DNA from: Skeletonema tropicum
Lineage: Eukaryota > Bacillariophyta > Thalassiosirophyceae > Thalassiosirales > Thalassiosiraceae
Length of the DNA stretch: 64,000 bases
Direction of reading: 5' to 3'
Assembly: GCA_037178625.1 (NCBI GenBank)
Contig: CM074134.1
Coordinates: forward strand, 3,100,001-3,164,000
Shown: piece after piece, positions 1 to 13,336 of the stretch
Numbering within the stretch: the first letter of the stretch is position 1
How the letters are laid out: every line of letters starts with the position of its first letter
Made by a program: the position numbers and the translations under genes
Notes under the pieces: generated by a model
Seen by the model: only the letters and a program-made list of their open reading frames with translations
Told to the model about the DNA's origin: nothing
Databases searched by the model: none

Positions 1-3000
1 CAAAATGATCTCTTGCGGCGATATCTGGTGGGGCAAATTTGCTATCCTCGGTTGTTTTCCAAAATGATTTTCGAATCACTTCTCCGCTGGGTCCAATTTC
101 GGCTGGCTCTCGGAGGAATACGTAGGTGGAACCAGCTTGTTCGGTATACCTCATTAGTTCATTCACTGCGACGTGCTCTTGATGAATCAAATAATCAATC
201 ACGCGGAGATTACCACCTGTTGCAGAATACGTACCCCCGCTTCTCATTAAGTCTTGGAGGTTTTCTGGTATTGGCATGTTGACGGTGGTTAAATTGGAAT
301 GAGGGTGTACAAAGATTGGGTCGTTGTAGTATCCATAAGCTGGAGAGGAAGAACTGCCTACGATGGCGACACCTTGCTGGTGATTGATATCCACTGAGAT
401 TCCAAAGAGATTACCACCCCTTTTGTCACTCGCAACAATCCTCTCCTGTTCGATCCAATTGCAATTGGAGTTGCTTGGCGACATGTCATTGAAGTCTTTT
501 TGAGGACACTCACGAATGAAAAAGTATGCAGCGCCTGACATCGGTGTTTCCTCCCTACCAGTATAGTGCTGCTTGTCATGATGATTCTTCTTTGGTAGAG
601 CACCACCTCCTACGCTGCATTGTCCAAAGTTATTTGAGAAGCAACCTTCATGTCCAAACTCCCAATCAAATTCGAAGTGGTCAACATTTATGTGATCCCA
701 TTGTTTGCTACCATCATCAACGATTCGAATTTGACAAGATCTATTGATGAATGTAGAAACATCCCAGTGAACTGTATCCATACCTTCGTTGCACTTTCCA
801 GTTGCTCTCAGAGATGGATATCCATCGACAAGTAGTTCGACATACACTTTCAAGTGATTGCAGCCGCCACCAATGCGGAAGGAGATACGTTCGCCTAGAC
901 ATAGGAATGGCTCACTAGTCAAAGTTCCAGTTGGTTCATCACCCTGGGTCGATCCCATGCCGTAATCTTGGCTCGGTGTGAGATAGCCGGTGCTTTTGTC
1001 TCCCGGCCTCTTCTCAAACGTACCAATGTAATAGTTCCCGACCAAGTGAGATGTCTGTGGGTTTCCTTCAGGATGGGCTGCCTCGCTACCATATCCATCA
1101 TACACTGGTCTATACTTGGAGGCATCTCCATAAGTGGGTTGATACCTGAAAGCATCGCCTGTTGCTATCCAACCCTGCAAATCTCCCGTCTCAAAATCCC
1201 AAACTGTTCTAGTCTTGGCCGCGCTCTGCTTACTTCCAATGATGGCTTCGGGTCCGTCGACAGATAGACTTGCTCCAAACAAATCAGTGCTCACGACGTC
1301 TGCGGGTTGCATTTCAAACTCTTCGTGGTATGGTTGGTGGGAATGAATGATTTGAACATCTAGGAATGGAGGTACAATGGACAATACACTCACGACAAAT
1401 ACTTCACAAACTTCGCATCCATTTCCTTTCCAAAGAGGAAGAAGCAGAGGCTGCTCGTCTTCAAAATTACTGATAAAAGTCACTCTCCACCTGAATGTAT
1501 ATGAACCATTTTGGAACATTTCATCGATTTCAACGTCTACTTCTCCGAGATTGGTAATTTCTTCCAATGCTAGCTTGAACGAGTCTGGTGATGCATTGTG
1601 TAGAATTAGACCAGAGAAAGCCTCATCATCTTCATTTTGAACTCCTCGAGGGTTGAGAAGCTTCAGACGGAAAGAGCCTGATGCAATAATTTCATCCGAT
1701 TGCAACGTGATAATCTGCGTGTGTGGCTGTGAATAGAATGCATACACTCTACCCTTACCAAGACCTCGATTGTGAATACCATCTGTATCGAATCTCTCCC
1801 GACTATCTACGTTTCCTCTATTTCCATAGTCAGCATAGGGCGCCCCAACAAGTAGAGATCTACCACTCGTGGATAGAGCAACACCAAAATTTTGGCGATG
1901 GATATGTCGGACAGTAAAATCGTGGCCAAATATGTCGTAATCATAATCGCTGCTTCTTAGGATCGAGTACGCCTCCCACTGAACAAACCCTTCATTCTGT
2001 TTATGAGATCGGCGGAAAACGTAAACAGCTTCCATAAAAGATGATCCTACAAATGCCATGTCCCCCTGAAGAGCAATTGCACCAGGTCCACCGAATCGAA
2101 GTTCTGGTAAAGGAGCAGTAGCAGTCTCGTGAGGCGACAAAGTTGCTTGGGCGACGAAAGAGCTAGTATTCAGCTGATGTACGAAAACGTAAGCTGTTGC
2201 AATACCAGGTGCTCCGACTAAGATGGTGGTATCATCTCTCCCGTAGGGTTTGTGGATAGCTACACTCGAGCCAAACATGGAATCATTCTTGACTGCAGCT
2301 TTGGCTGGCAGTTTCAACTCCTGTAAATATACCCAAGATCCATCTGGCATCCTTTTGAATATCTGAACACTACCAACATTTCTGAGAACTCTCCCATTTT
2401 CATCGACATCGCTGGATTTATCGCTTCCAACAACAAGTATGCCTGCTTTTCGGTCAATCGCTACTGATGCTCCCATCCTTGCTGATTCTTGACGTGGGAC
2501 ATCTTCTCCGAGTATTTGATAGTGAGGGCTTCTGTCGTCACTACTCCCTATTATATCAACTTTGGTGGTCAGTCTACCGAGTGGACTTGCAAACATGCCG
2601 CGCAAATTAACTTGGATGGTTGTAGATTCGTCTGGTATCTCCAGAATGTTGTCTTTGTTGGTGAAAAGGGTCGTCGAGATGTACTCTTCGCCTGGCTTGA
2701 TGATAGCTTCGAATTGTAGTGGAGCATAGTCACTCACCCCTTGAAAGTCGTAAATACCTCCGATGAAACGACTGCACTTCTCGTTTGACCCATAGAATTG
2801 ACTCCGTCCGAATGCCGTGCTTGACGATAGCAGGAAGTCATGAGGTGACAACTCAAGAGATTGTAAGCTGAATATGTCATTGACGTAAAAGAGGAAGCTG
2901 TCGTCGGCATTGCGATCAGCAGTTCTTAGAGACACGAGTTGAAGTTGATCTGAATAAGATCTCTCTAGCTCAATCTCCTTTGTTTCGCCTTCAACAACTG

Positions 3001-6000
3001 TATAGGGTCCGTTCGCAAATCTGAAACTGAGAAAGCTGACGTCGTAAATGAATGCAGCGCCACTATTAATATTGAACCATTCTCTGTTTGGCGCTCCAAC
3101 TGCTGCAAAGCTACCATCGATTGCGACGCTGTTACCTAGATTATCCTGAGCTTGAGGATTTGCTGGGAATAAGAATGCTTGCTCTTGCCAAGTCATACTT
3201 TTGTCGTCGAAATCGAATAGATGGGCCTTGCTCCTTATACTTCTAGGGAATTCAGTTTGGATCTGAACATTACAGGAGAGATTAGACTCGATGAACATCT
3301 CACATTTCAGGATTGGGAGAGCCTCAAGGTTTCGGAAGTGCTTGTATGAGTCAAATGTAACCTGCCACAAATACCCTCCATCTTTGTCAGGTTGTATCGA
3401 CCTGTCTACTGTCACGTCTCCCAAATTGAGATTATTTTCGATCGCATCTCTGAGTTGATTGGCACTCATCGAGGCAGACAAGTATTGTGTCTTATGAAGA
3501 ATGTCGCCGTCTGACCAATACAGCTTGAACTTGGATTCGTCGCCACTGTTACAAGGAGTCTCTTGGCAGAAAGTTTGAATGACCTGGACTGGGCGAGGGG
3601 GGCGCAATTTATCTTCAGATTTCTCAACTTGGCCGACGATCAATCGGCTGTCTGATATACTTACATCCCATCCGAAGCGATCTCTGGGCAAGATGTTTGA
3701 TGGTGTGAGTTTTTGGGTTAAATGGAAATTGCTTGCCTCATCTTTCCTGGCGTACACGTAACAAGCACCTGCACCTGGAGTTAGCTTTGACATGGATTTG
3801 TATGGCGCACATATCACGGCCTTGTGTTGTGACAATGAAATTGAATGGCCAAAGTTATCGCCCTCTTCCCCGTCACTTGGTCCATAGATTGCTTGGCTGG
3901 CAAGGAAGTGTTTACCATCTTGAACTCGTCGGAACACATACACTGCCCCTCTTCCATTTGAATATCCAGGAGACCCGATTAGAATAGTAGTGCCATCTAC
4001 ATGAATTGAACTTCCGAAACGACCCCCTTTGGTGTCATCGTGATTCCAGTTTGAGTCAGTGAGGGCATTGAGAAGCATCCACGAACCTTGTGAGTGGTGG
4101 AAAATGTACACCTTTCCTGATTCATGGTTGTAACCTGGCGAGCCTATAATGGCCAAAGCTGCAGATGAGTCGGTCTCGGGTACGAAGACGACGCTATGTC
4201 CGAAGCGAGCAGCATCCATTGGATTGTCTAGTGCTGTGAGCGGGGTGATTTTCATTACTTGATTCCAACTTGGTGAGCAGGTATTGCAGGCTTGAAATCG
4301 CTGGAACAAATATGCTGATCCAGACTGTTTTCCTGTTGGATGGGATTGGCTAAGATCTCTTCCCATTGGTGAATTAGTCCCACTGCGTGTCTCTGTGACG
4401 ATGATGCTTGCGCCAACGAGGTTTGAAGAGTCTACTGAGAGGTCTTCCAGGTCCCCACTTCGTCGTTCGAGGGTACTAATCCCACCTCCATCAGGTGTGA
4501 GAAATGTTATGCTGATGGATCTGTCTCCTTCTCCTTCGCAAAACCCACCAGATGATCCATCCCACTGCTCCGAAGAACTTGAAAGGACGAGTCGGGGCAT
4601 GGAATGTATTTGAGATGTTTCGCCATAGAGACCTTCTATCAAGCTTTGTACCTCGGGCAAGGTTGCACTGTGAGGGATTGGAGAAGATTGAAATCCTCTG
4701 AAAGTTAGAATGAAGAAGCCGCCTGCTGCGGTACCATTACAAGTAATTGTTTGCTGCTCGGGCAATCCATTCACTTGTTTGGAAGGAGCTCCGACGAGGA
4801 GAAAATTGTTGCTGATGCTAACGCTGGATCCGAACATATCTTTTGAGTCAAAGTCATGTGCCAACAAGGAGACTTCTCTTTGCCAGGTTTCACTAAAGCG
4901 TCTGTAAACATCGACTGATCCACTGTCTCTCCCGTCATCTCCCATTATCTGCTCCATCCAATGCGCTTGGGTATCTCCTTCGCCCGTTCCAGTCTCGCTC
5001 CTGACTTCATGTCCTACATTCCACCCAGTGAGATGGCTCACAACATTCAACGAGGGCAAATTTCCATGGTTGCTCGATCCTTCTGGATCCAATACCCATC
5101 CATATTCAGTCTTCTTGTTGACGGATTTGAAAGTCACAATCCAAGAAAAGCCAGATTTACCAGCTTCATTGTGAAATTCCCGTCTATTCGTGACCTGCAC
5201 TTCGTTGATAGAATCGATAGACTCAAGTGCAGCCTTGATATCAATTTCTGACGAGTTGTGGGGGACAAAGTAACTTGGATTGCTATCACGGAAGGAAAGC
5301 GCAAATGTACCATTCAAAATTCCTCGACCTTCAAATCCAGTGTGCGTCCATACTTGTGCATCTTTACCTAAGAGGTTGTCATCAATGACCTGGAGGAGAG
5401 GAATGTCCACGTCTCTTCCATGGTCGCCAACATAATGAGAGAATACGACTGTCCAACGACGGCCTAGCTCTGGAATTTCATGAATGTCTTCTGATAGAAC
5501 GCTCTTGACTGAGATGGCTAAGTCTTCCTCAATGAAAGCCTTGACAATATTGCTTGGTGCATTGTACGGAAGCGCCCGGCTAGACAATCCATTGACAGAG
5601 TTGACAAGAACGAAAGATCCTTTCAACGTGTCGATATGACGCGTTGTGGATGTTTCAGATACATGTGCCCCCACTCCAGTAAGAGAATGTCCGTCAGTCT
5701 TCAGTTCACCTACTCCATTGGTGGAGTCTAGGAACGTGACGCTCCAGACCCAACCATTTTCGCTGTCGCAGTTTGGATTAGGTATACGAGACGTATGAAC
5801 GAGTCCACTCAAATTCAAGTTGTGTTCAAGCATCGTCCGAAGATGTTCTGCGCTAACATCAGCATCGAAATCAATGGGTGATGCATAGACGTAATTGTCA
5901 GCCACGACGTATGTCAGTTGGAAGGTCCCTTTGATTGTCTCCTCTTGATCAGCACATGTACTAAATTCTTGCGAAGAGCGAATTGCTTCATTCACGTTGA

Positions 6001-9000
6001 GACTAGTGGATATGATTTGAACTTCATGTTCTTCATCCAATGTTTCGCTGAACACTGTGATAACTTGTACTTCAGAAGATGGGTTTCGCTTCCCTGGAGC
6101 TCCCACTGCTAGAAAATCCCCATCGAGAGCTACAGAACTTCCATAGAGATCACCTTCGTGTCTGTTTGTAAGGTCTCCTTGGACTTCATATTCGATACTC
6201 GCGTCTATCTTGATAGTTTCTGCAGTCTCAAGAAAGCCGCCTCCAGGGATATCAGATCGAAACCAAATCTTGAAGTCACTTCCGCGCTGACCTATCTTCA
6301 ACTCCTGAAACTTGGCAACTCCATCGGTTACCGCGCGCGTGACATCACCGTCGAGGTATCCATCGATCGGGTTGAAATGTAAATCGGCATCCAGTCGAGG
6401 ATTTGTAGATGTGAGCCTTATCCATCCATCATTGACGAGGAAGCTCATTTTGGAAGATGGCAACAACTCCTCGGTTGACCAATAATTGAGGCCGGTTGAC
6501 ATGTCTCCAAGTCGAACTATGTATGAAAAATCTATCACATGATCGTCCGGCTGTGACTTATACTCTGCAACCCTGTCTCGATTACCGGTTTCAAGAAGTA
6601 GGGACGGATTTCCATGGATCGTTATTGGTCTCGAAAAGAGTACTTGGATGACAATCTCATCCCCTGTGACATACTCCCCTGGCAGCGCTGATATGCGATA
6701 AACGTACGGCCGTCTACTGTCGATTTCGATGTCAGAGTTATAGCCAAGTGATCCTGCTGTCCCTGGAACAGGCAGATCAATGTTTGCATTTACTGTGGGA
6801 TTTGTACTTGCTTGTTTGATCGAACCCAGGTGAACACCATCAAACCCAACGCCAAGAGAATACGCGTCGATGTAATCAAGATTAAGCGACAAATTATCAT
6901 CTTCCACTATGTACTCAAAGTAGAGTGTCGAGGAACCGCTGCCACTTTTGTATGTGGCTACGCCTGCCTCACCGCTGACTACTCCAACATCAAGATTCAA
7001 ATACGGCTGTCCACTTACAACAACGCTTTTGCTGAAGAGTACGGCTATTTCGATTATGTCTCCGGGGGAATATTGACCATTGGAAGTGGAGCTAGATACA
7101 CTTATCACCGTAGGGAGACCAGAAGTATCGACAATTACGATGTTGGAATCGTCCATTGATATTCCGTGGTCTGGAAGTGGCGGAAGAGCCAAGTTTGCTT
7201 CCACCGTTGAAGTAGTAGAAGCTCGTCTGATGGCAGCTGCTTGGTCAAGTCCAAGGCTGCAATTCATGTCATCACACACGTAGGCAAGCCCATTTCCATG
7301 TGAGGTGTGATGCAGACCGACTGTGTAGAGAAACATGAGCTGCAAGGGTGATGAATCTTCTGGAAGAAGGACAGCCCTGTTTGAGATGTCTGAGATATCG
7401 TCAGTCACATCCATTGTGAGGTAAATTTGCTCTCCAGTCACCTCGACTGGCTTGTCAAACGTAACACTTATTCTCACTTCTTCACCAACAGTATAAGAAC
7501 ATAGTGGGTGGCAGTATGGAGAAGCAGGTTTGTCCGTCTTCACTGAGAGGATTTGAGGAGGGGATGGGTCGAGTGTAATGTCCTGAACCAGAGTTTCGAC
7601 ACGATTATTGCCATCGACATCGTGAAAAGTTGTATCGATAGCGACTCCATTTGCATTATTCATCGTACACTCCTCGCTGCATCCAATAGCAGAGTCAGAT
7701 TCCGGATAGAGGGACCAATCTAGTCTCTGGATCGAATCCATTGTGGTCGAGATATATCGGAAGACAAGAGTGTCCGTCTCATCTCCCGTAAGATATGCCG
7801 CCTCGCTGTTTATATTCAACCTCAAGCTTGGAAAGTCTCCTGAGAGGAAGACTTGGTCACTGAATTTGATACGAAACTCGAACACTTCTCCGACCCCATA
7901 TATCCCAGAAGCTTTGGAAGTTGTTACTGATACAACTGTGGATGCTGCAGCCTGGGAAGTATTGATTGTCACGCCACTTTCAGGAGAGTCTGCAATTGGG
8001 ACGCCTCCATCCGCAAATCCGATGCCAAGATTCGCGTCGAGAGTTAGCCGTTCACTCAGACGGACGACCATGCCATGAATATTAATGCAATCTCTCTTCT
8101 CGGTGCAAATGCGCGTGTATTTGAAGTCAAGAGGAGATGACAAGTCATCACCGATGGCTATTTGATAGCCAAATTTTAGAGTGGATGATCCGCTGCCAGA
8201 CAGATAAGTTGCCCACCGCTTCTTTTCATCGATTAGAAGTCCCAATAGTGGAGAGAATGACTCATCTACCACAACAGGGGCGCTAAAACGCACCAGAATA
8301 GTCAATAAATCTCCCCGTATCAATTCTTTCCCCTCATCGTTGTCATAGAAGGAAACGTTGAGCAGCCGGGGACGTTCCACGTCGATCTGGATCGCGTGGC
8401 TGGTGGAAAAATTGAGCACATTCTCGAGATTGAGATTGACATCTGTAGTGGGGCTGGAAGAGACTCCTCGAACATAGCCTATTACTGGGTTCCTCCCTCC
8501 CTCTGTGTTTTGGGCAACAAGGGACCTCGTGTCCATGTAGCCAAGATTAGACGATGCACTGTCATGTTCTTTCACGGCATATTCCAAAAGAATGGCCTCT
8601 GTGCCTGATCCTGAAACGTACTGTGCCACCCCTCCATTGCTTAGAGTTAACTCCAAGCCTTTGTTGACCTACAAATTGAGAAGAGAATATTTAGAACATA
8701 ATTTGGAAAAGTCGTGAATGAGATTGGTACAGAGCATTCTTACTTCAACTGGCCTATCAAAAATGACCTCGAACGTCACCGTATCTCCCACTGCATAAGT
8801 TCCATCAGGTGTCGTCAACGCTTGTGGAGAGATGCTGATTACAGCAGGTGGAGTGGTATCAATTGTAATGTCAAGACTTTGTGGAATAGTGATTCCTCCA
8901 AACGTAGGATCAGCTACTACTGGAGACGGAGTTTTACCATTGCTAAGCAGAGTAATCATATCATCATGGGGCAAAGTTAGTAGGATTGATGCATCGGTTT

Positions 9001-10993
9001 GTTGTGAGACATCAAGTCGGTCTAAGTTGTCCCCTTCGATTACTCGAAACTCGAAATGTAAAGTCGTCGTGCCAGATCCATGAGTGTAGGTCGCTGGCAT
9101 TGGAGCATTGAGTGGCAAACGCGGGTTCCCAGATACAATTACTTCGCGATCAAATGACACGGAAAAGTTGATTATTTGTCCTGCTCCATACTCTCCTGAT
9201 TGCACATCGACGTCGATGCTTTGAATGGTCGGCCTTTTATCAGAAATTTCTATCTTCTTGGATGCAGAAAGAGATGACCCAAGTCCCAATGACGGTAGAT
9301 CTAGATTGGCATTGCGCCCAAACGCATCCTCGATAGTGTAATCATTGGGAACGAGCGACGTTTCACTCGTCAAGTAGTCCAGTTCAAGTTGCGTGTGACC
9401 CACTTGCACCAAATACTCAAAAGAAAGTTTACTTGAGAGAATTCCCTCTGGATGTTCATCAACTAATTCTGCATAGGCGCCGGCAGCATTGAGCATCAGT
9501 CTTGGGGGAGTAGCACTATCCACTTCCACGGAAGGAAAGATGACCACTTCTTGATCAAATATCAAGTCGATATGAATGATATCACCTGGTCCGTACAGTG
9601 TTCTACCATCTTCCTTGATACTCTGCGCAAATTCAGCGAGAATAATGGCGGGTGTTGCATCATTTGCAGTGTTGATAATCACCTTCGATTCAGTGGCCAA
9701 AGATGGCGTCAAATGAGCTGTAACAATGCTTGACGAGTCGGAAGAGACAACATTGCCTCCAGCATCAACGATTGCGACCTTTGGTTGAACCAAAAACGGC
9801 TGATTACCCGCCCAGCCTCCAGATGAGTTTCGTAGGATCGATAGACGATGCGGCGGACCAATATCAACGTTGAAATATGAACCAATCGCGACAATCGAGG
9901 TCTCTTGTAGCGAAGCACCGTCGAAATGTAGGAATTCATACTTCAATCTATACCCATATCCACTCTTATCTATTGCAAGCCCCTTGAACTGAACAACACC
10001 TTCGTCCAAAAATGCAGTTGTTTGATCCGATGGTGATACGTGTCCATGAGATGGATTGTAGTAGAATGAAATCCTCACCGCTGAAGACGAGTCGAACTTG
10101 AGTACATTCCCTCCAGCATCCTTGACCTTTACACGAGGTTGCGATGCAAATGCCTTCCCACCAATTGTTGAACCATCTGATGCATCCTGCACGATGTCTA
10201 ATTGTGCAGCTGCTCCGATGCCAACAGAAAAAGTGTTGGAAGATAACTGACTTGTACCTTCGAGATTCAAGTCCGTCGAAAAATGGAGCGAATATTCCTT
10301 TGCTGCCTCATCGAGGTAGAGCCCCTTGAACGTTGCAAGTCCATCTTTTATTGGAACGACCAATCCATCAATGTCCGAGCAATAAAGAGAAGATCCTTCC
10401 GGTCCATTTTCCAATGACACAGTGACCACCCCTTCATTCACATCCTCCACAGTGTTACCACCTCGATCCTGAATAGACAAGATGGGCTGAATTCCAAATT
10501 CAGTACCACCAAATGCAGACTCTGGATGAGTATCCAGTCCTAATTGATACATTTCACCCACGCTCACGGTAAAGTTATCTCCAATCGTCGTTGCCATGAT
10601 CAAATCGTGCTCATCGTAAAGTGTGAATCTCAATTGATAATTCCCTGCGGCATTTATTCCAAGTCCATAGAAATCGACGCGGCCGTGTATGACATCTTGA
10701 GATACATGAGTGTCGGCATTAGACGTTGGTACAGTAGCCAATCCTTCTTTCCAAACGGGCTCGAATGTTTCATTCGGATTCGGATGTTGATTCAGCTGTA
10801 CCGCTACTCTCCCTTCAAATGTCGGCTGACGTTCGCCCTTTTTGTTCGTAACGATGACGGATGGCTGTGTAGAGAATGGCTCGCCTCCAAGAGAATTGTC
10901 TACTTGAGTAGTCACTTCGAGCGCTATATTCCAAGCTGATGAAAATGCGATCAAAAGTAGATGAAATATTGTTTGGAGAGCGAGAGACATCAT
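1..10993 (-). CDS. Giant secreted/surface protein with Ig-like repeats and FG-GAP (integrin-alpha-like) repeats, 3' end outside window
   Basis: Exon 1 is 10993..8744 (750 codons, from ATG). A 75-bp intron at 8743..8669 has donor GTAAGA and acceptor TTTGTAG. Exon 2 runs from 8668 to the window edge without a stop, giving at least 3,639 residues. I translated exon 2 and checked that the frame is constant at 7.0, 4.1 and 1.1 kb. Residues 1-21 are a signal peptide. About 25-450 holds four Ig/filamin-like repeats (pattern GG..F..QP.V.V.D.GGN). About 450-1500 holds repeats of the type YGxGDxIxxxVxFDxxVxVxGxPxL. From about 1590 onward there are a dozen FG-GAP units (RFGHSV...IIGSPGY near 2238, RFGSSI near 2298, NFGHSI near 2354, later ones to about 3501). 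A Calx-beta-like stretch lies near 2626-2775. A jelly-roll-like domain starting WDFETGDLQGW lies near 3239-3420. Known FG-GAP arrays form beta-propellers in adhesion proteins; an extracellular adhesive role is inference. Confidence 0.85.
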
Positions 10994-11253
10994 TGTTTGA
11001 CCGCCATGAAAAGAGTAGAGGAGTGTTGTCGGTCGGTCAAGTAATTATTAAGTATGCGGTGACACAGGATTTTAAAAATTTCATTATAAATTTTTTCCAC
11101 AAAGCTTTGCATATGGTACCCTTGGCTTTGCAAGCAGTACCATATGTTGAATCAGAGATAAGTCCTTATGCCTGCTCGCTCGTCTTTTACTTTGTCCGAA
11201 TAGTACTGTCGAGTGGTGAGCAGACACCCTACAAAGACTGTTGCGCAACCCCC

Positions 11254-11886
11254 TCAGTCCTGCAACCACAAATCATCTTTCACCAACGCCTCACACCCAG
11301 CATACACTGCACAATCCATAGCTTCATCCTTCGTACACGAATACTCCTCATCTTGTTCCACACAGCACATGTGCTCATGGCACAGTTCTTGACAAGAAGA
11401 AGAAGAAGTTGACCCAGTAATAAGTGATGACGTTCCACACGCTGCCGTGATTTGCTCTGCAAGTTCAAGCATTTCTTGTCCCCTTCCCTGCTGTTGTTGT
11501 TGCTGCTGCATCCTAGTCTTCGAAATAAGGATTGCCCTACTGTTAGGAGGAAGCATAACGAAACATACAATAGCACCCACAAATATGGCCAGCAGTGTCA
11601 TAACTAGGCAATTTCTTGATGAGCCGTTCACACCATTCTGTTCATCATCATCATCATCATGCTGACCATTATCTTTCAAATCATAATCTTCCTCATGACC
11701 ATCAAACGTACCACTCTTCTTCGTCCGAAGATTCTTCTCCCCACTCGACGACACGACACCAATATCTTCATCATCAATCGGATACGCACCAAAATCATGT
11801 TCGCGGTTGTGCATGAAACCTGCACCAATATCCATCATGGATCCCCAATCTACTCCAGAGAAGGAACTAGTGACTCGGCGTCCCAT
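11254..11886 (-). CDS. Single-pass membrane protein with Cys-rich C-terminal domain (hypothetical)
   Basis: A 210-residue intact frame. The N-terminal 90 residues are acidic and low in complexity (an Asp run near 75-82). One hydrophobic segment follows (NCLVMTLLAIFVGAIVCFVM, about 92-111), then a Gln run (about 126-132). The C-terminus has a compact cysteine pattern (CQELC....CC.......C......C..Y..C..L, about 163-200). I recall similar Cys-patterned tails in diatom membrane proteins of unknown function. Without an N-terminal signal peptide the likely topology is a signal anchor with the Cys domain outside the cytoplasm (inference). It is codirectional with the giant surface-protein gene and ends about 260 bp from that gene's start. 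Confidence 0.65.
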   Translation of the reverse strand: MGRRVTSSFSGVDWGSMMDIGAGFMHNREHDFGAYPIDDEDIGVVSSSGEKNLRTKKSGTFDGHEEDYDLKDNGQHDDDDDEQNGVNGSSRNCLVMTLLAIFVGAIVCFVMLPPNSRAILISKTRMQQQQQQQGRGQEMLELAEQITAACGTSSLITGSTSSSSCQELCHEHMCCVEQDEEYSCTKDEAMDCAVYAGCEALVKDDLWLQD

Positions 11887-11916
11887 ATTATTTATCGTTA
11901 TTTTGAGTGGCTTGCC

Positions 11917-11925
11917 TTTTATATA
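11917..11925 (-). promoter_or_regulatory. Possible TATA box (TATATAAAA on the minus strand)
   Basis: TATATAAAA lies 31-39 bases upstream of the ATG at 11886. It fits a TATA element only if the 5' UTR is very short; no transcription start can be seen. Confidence 0.25.
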
Positions 11926-12502
11926 CTCTTGTTAGTTGCTGGCGCGCTGCGCTGCTGTATGCTTTCTGAATGACGAAATTATTGCAAATTGCTGCTGCTC
12001 GCTGCTCTGGCTGACTGATCCAATTTATTTCACACTATTTGACCTCGCTCGAATTTACGCCACAAAGTGATAATTCACTATCTATTTCATACTCTGCTGC
12101 TACACGAAGCTGTCGTTCTCAGTCAAAGATGAAGCTGCAAGCTACAAGCAAGCAAAGCGCAAAGCAAGCTCCAAGTTCCAATTTTTCCACCACAAAAGCT
12201 TTCACGACCGCGACCAACTGTTTTCACACACACTTAACAAGAAGCAAACATACACAAACAATCGGCCACCCGGCACCCAAGTCAAGATGTTGCTTAAAGT
12301 TGTTAGCAGAGACATCCTCTTCCACCTGACACATTGTACCCTGACCTGGTAAAAGTGAGACACGAGCAGTTTTACAAATGATTGAAGTTACGCTATGTAC
12401 TCGTACTCAGCGGTATCCAGCCAAGATAAGTAGGCCCTCAACTTTTCAACTATCACTATCAATGCTCGTTCAAGATCAAAATGACCAGCAAGATCGGCAA
12501 CA
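11926..12502. other. Intergenic, no gene seen
   Basis: The stretch upstream of the small membrane-protein gene is rich in GCTGCT-like words. I see no coding frame with a recognisable product and no RNA gene. Confidence 0.4.
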
Positions 12503-12528
12503 CTAACCCTAACCATAACCCTAACCCT
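12503..12528 (+). repeat. Interstitial telomere-like tract, about four CCCTAA units
   Basis: The tract reads CTAACCC-TAACCA-TAACCC-TAACCCT, four units of the CCCTAA (TTAGGG) repeat with one variant unit. It sits far from any end in this window, so it is an interstitial repeat, possibly from break repair. Confidence 0.6.
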
Positions 12529-12775
12529 GACGCCCCATGTCATTTTTTCAAGATAGATAGATAGATTATTTAGTCACTACTCTCTCTAGACACCGGTGTC
12601 AGTAGAGAAAGAAGAATTTAAACCTGGAGGGGCTCGGCTGGTCCCGAAGACGCCTATATAGTGACACGACATAATTATATAGGCGGTACGGTGACCCTAC
12701 CTATCTGGGTGCACATCAGTATTCTTACTCTGACCAATCATGTCCCTATTCTTTTCCACTTACCAGCATTACAGG

Positions 12776-13328
12776 CAGGGATTTGCACCCGAGGGAAAAT
12801 CCCGTCGGGTATGGGTACGGGTATGGGTATCCCTGGAAAAGGGGCATCGGGTATGGGTATCGGGTATATACCCGATACCCGAGTCAAAATACTCGGGTAT
12901 CGGGTATTGGGTATGGGTATTTGTTTTAGCGACCATGGTACTAATTCCTACCAATTTTAGCGAAATTGTTGGGTACTTAGAGAAAAATTTTGGTGACTCA
13001 TTTCGCCAACGCTCGAAAGGAGGCTTTTTGAATTTGGAACTTGAGATAAAATCTTTCCGAAATCGGGGCAGCTCGCCCGATTTGAAGAAATATTGGATCT
13101 TTTACGTGCAAAATCGAAGAACTTTGGTCTAAAATGGCCCCTAAACCGACCTTTTTCCACACGAAAATCACGAAATACCCATACCCGAAATCATGGGTAT
13201 TTTACTCGGGTATCGGGTACCGGGTAATACCCGAGGGGGGACTTTTTGCGGGTATCGGGTATTTACCCGTACCCGAGCCAAAACCCTCGGGTATCGGGTA
13301 TGGGTGCGAACTCGGGTGCAAAACCCTG
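12776..13328. mobile_element. hAT-type non-autonomous element (MITE), 553 bp
   Basis: Terminal inverted repeats are CAGGGATTTGCACCCGAG at the left and, read inward from the right, CAGGGTTTTGCACCCGAG. Both ends are flanked by a perfect 8-bp duplication ATTACAGG (12768-12775 and 13329-13336). CAGGG ends with an 8-bp TSD are diagnostic of hAT. The interior has clustered subterminal copies of GGGTATCGGGTAT and its complement, as expected for hAT transposase-binding repeats. The open frames inside are by-products of this repeat; no transposase is present. Confidence 0.9.
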
Positions 13329-13336
13329 ATTACAGG

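Noticed and set aside
1..8668. Many plus-strand frames of 60-110 codons
   Set aside because: They lie antisense to the continuous minus-strand exon of the giant gene, which has recognisable domains throughout.
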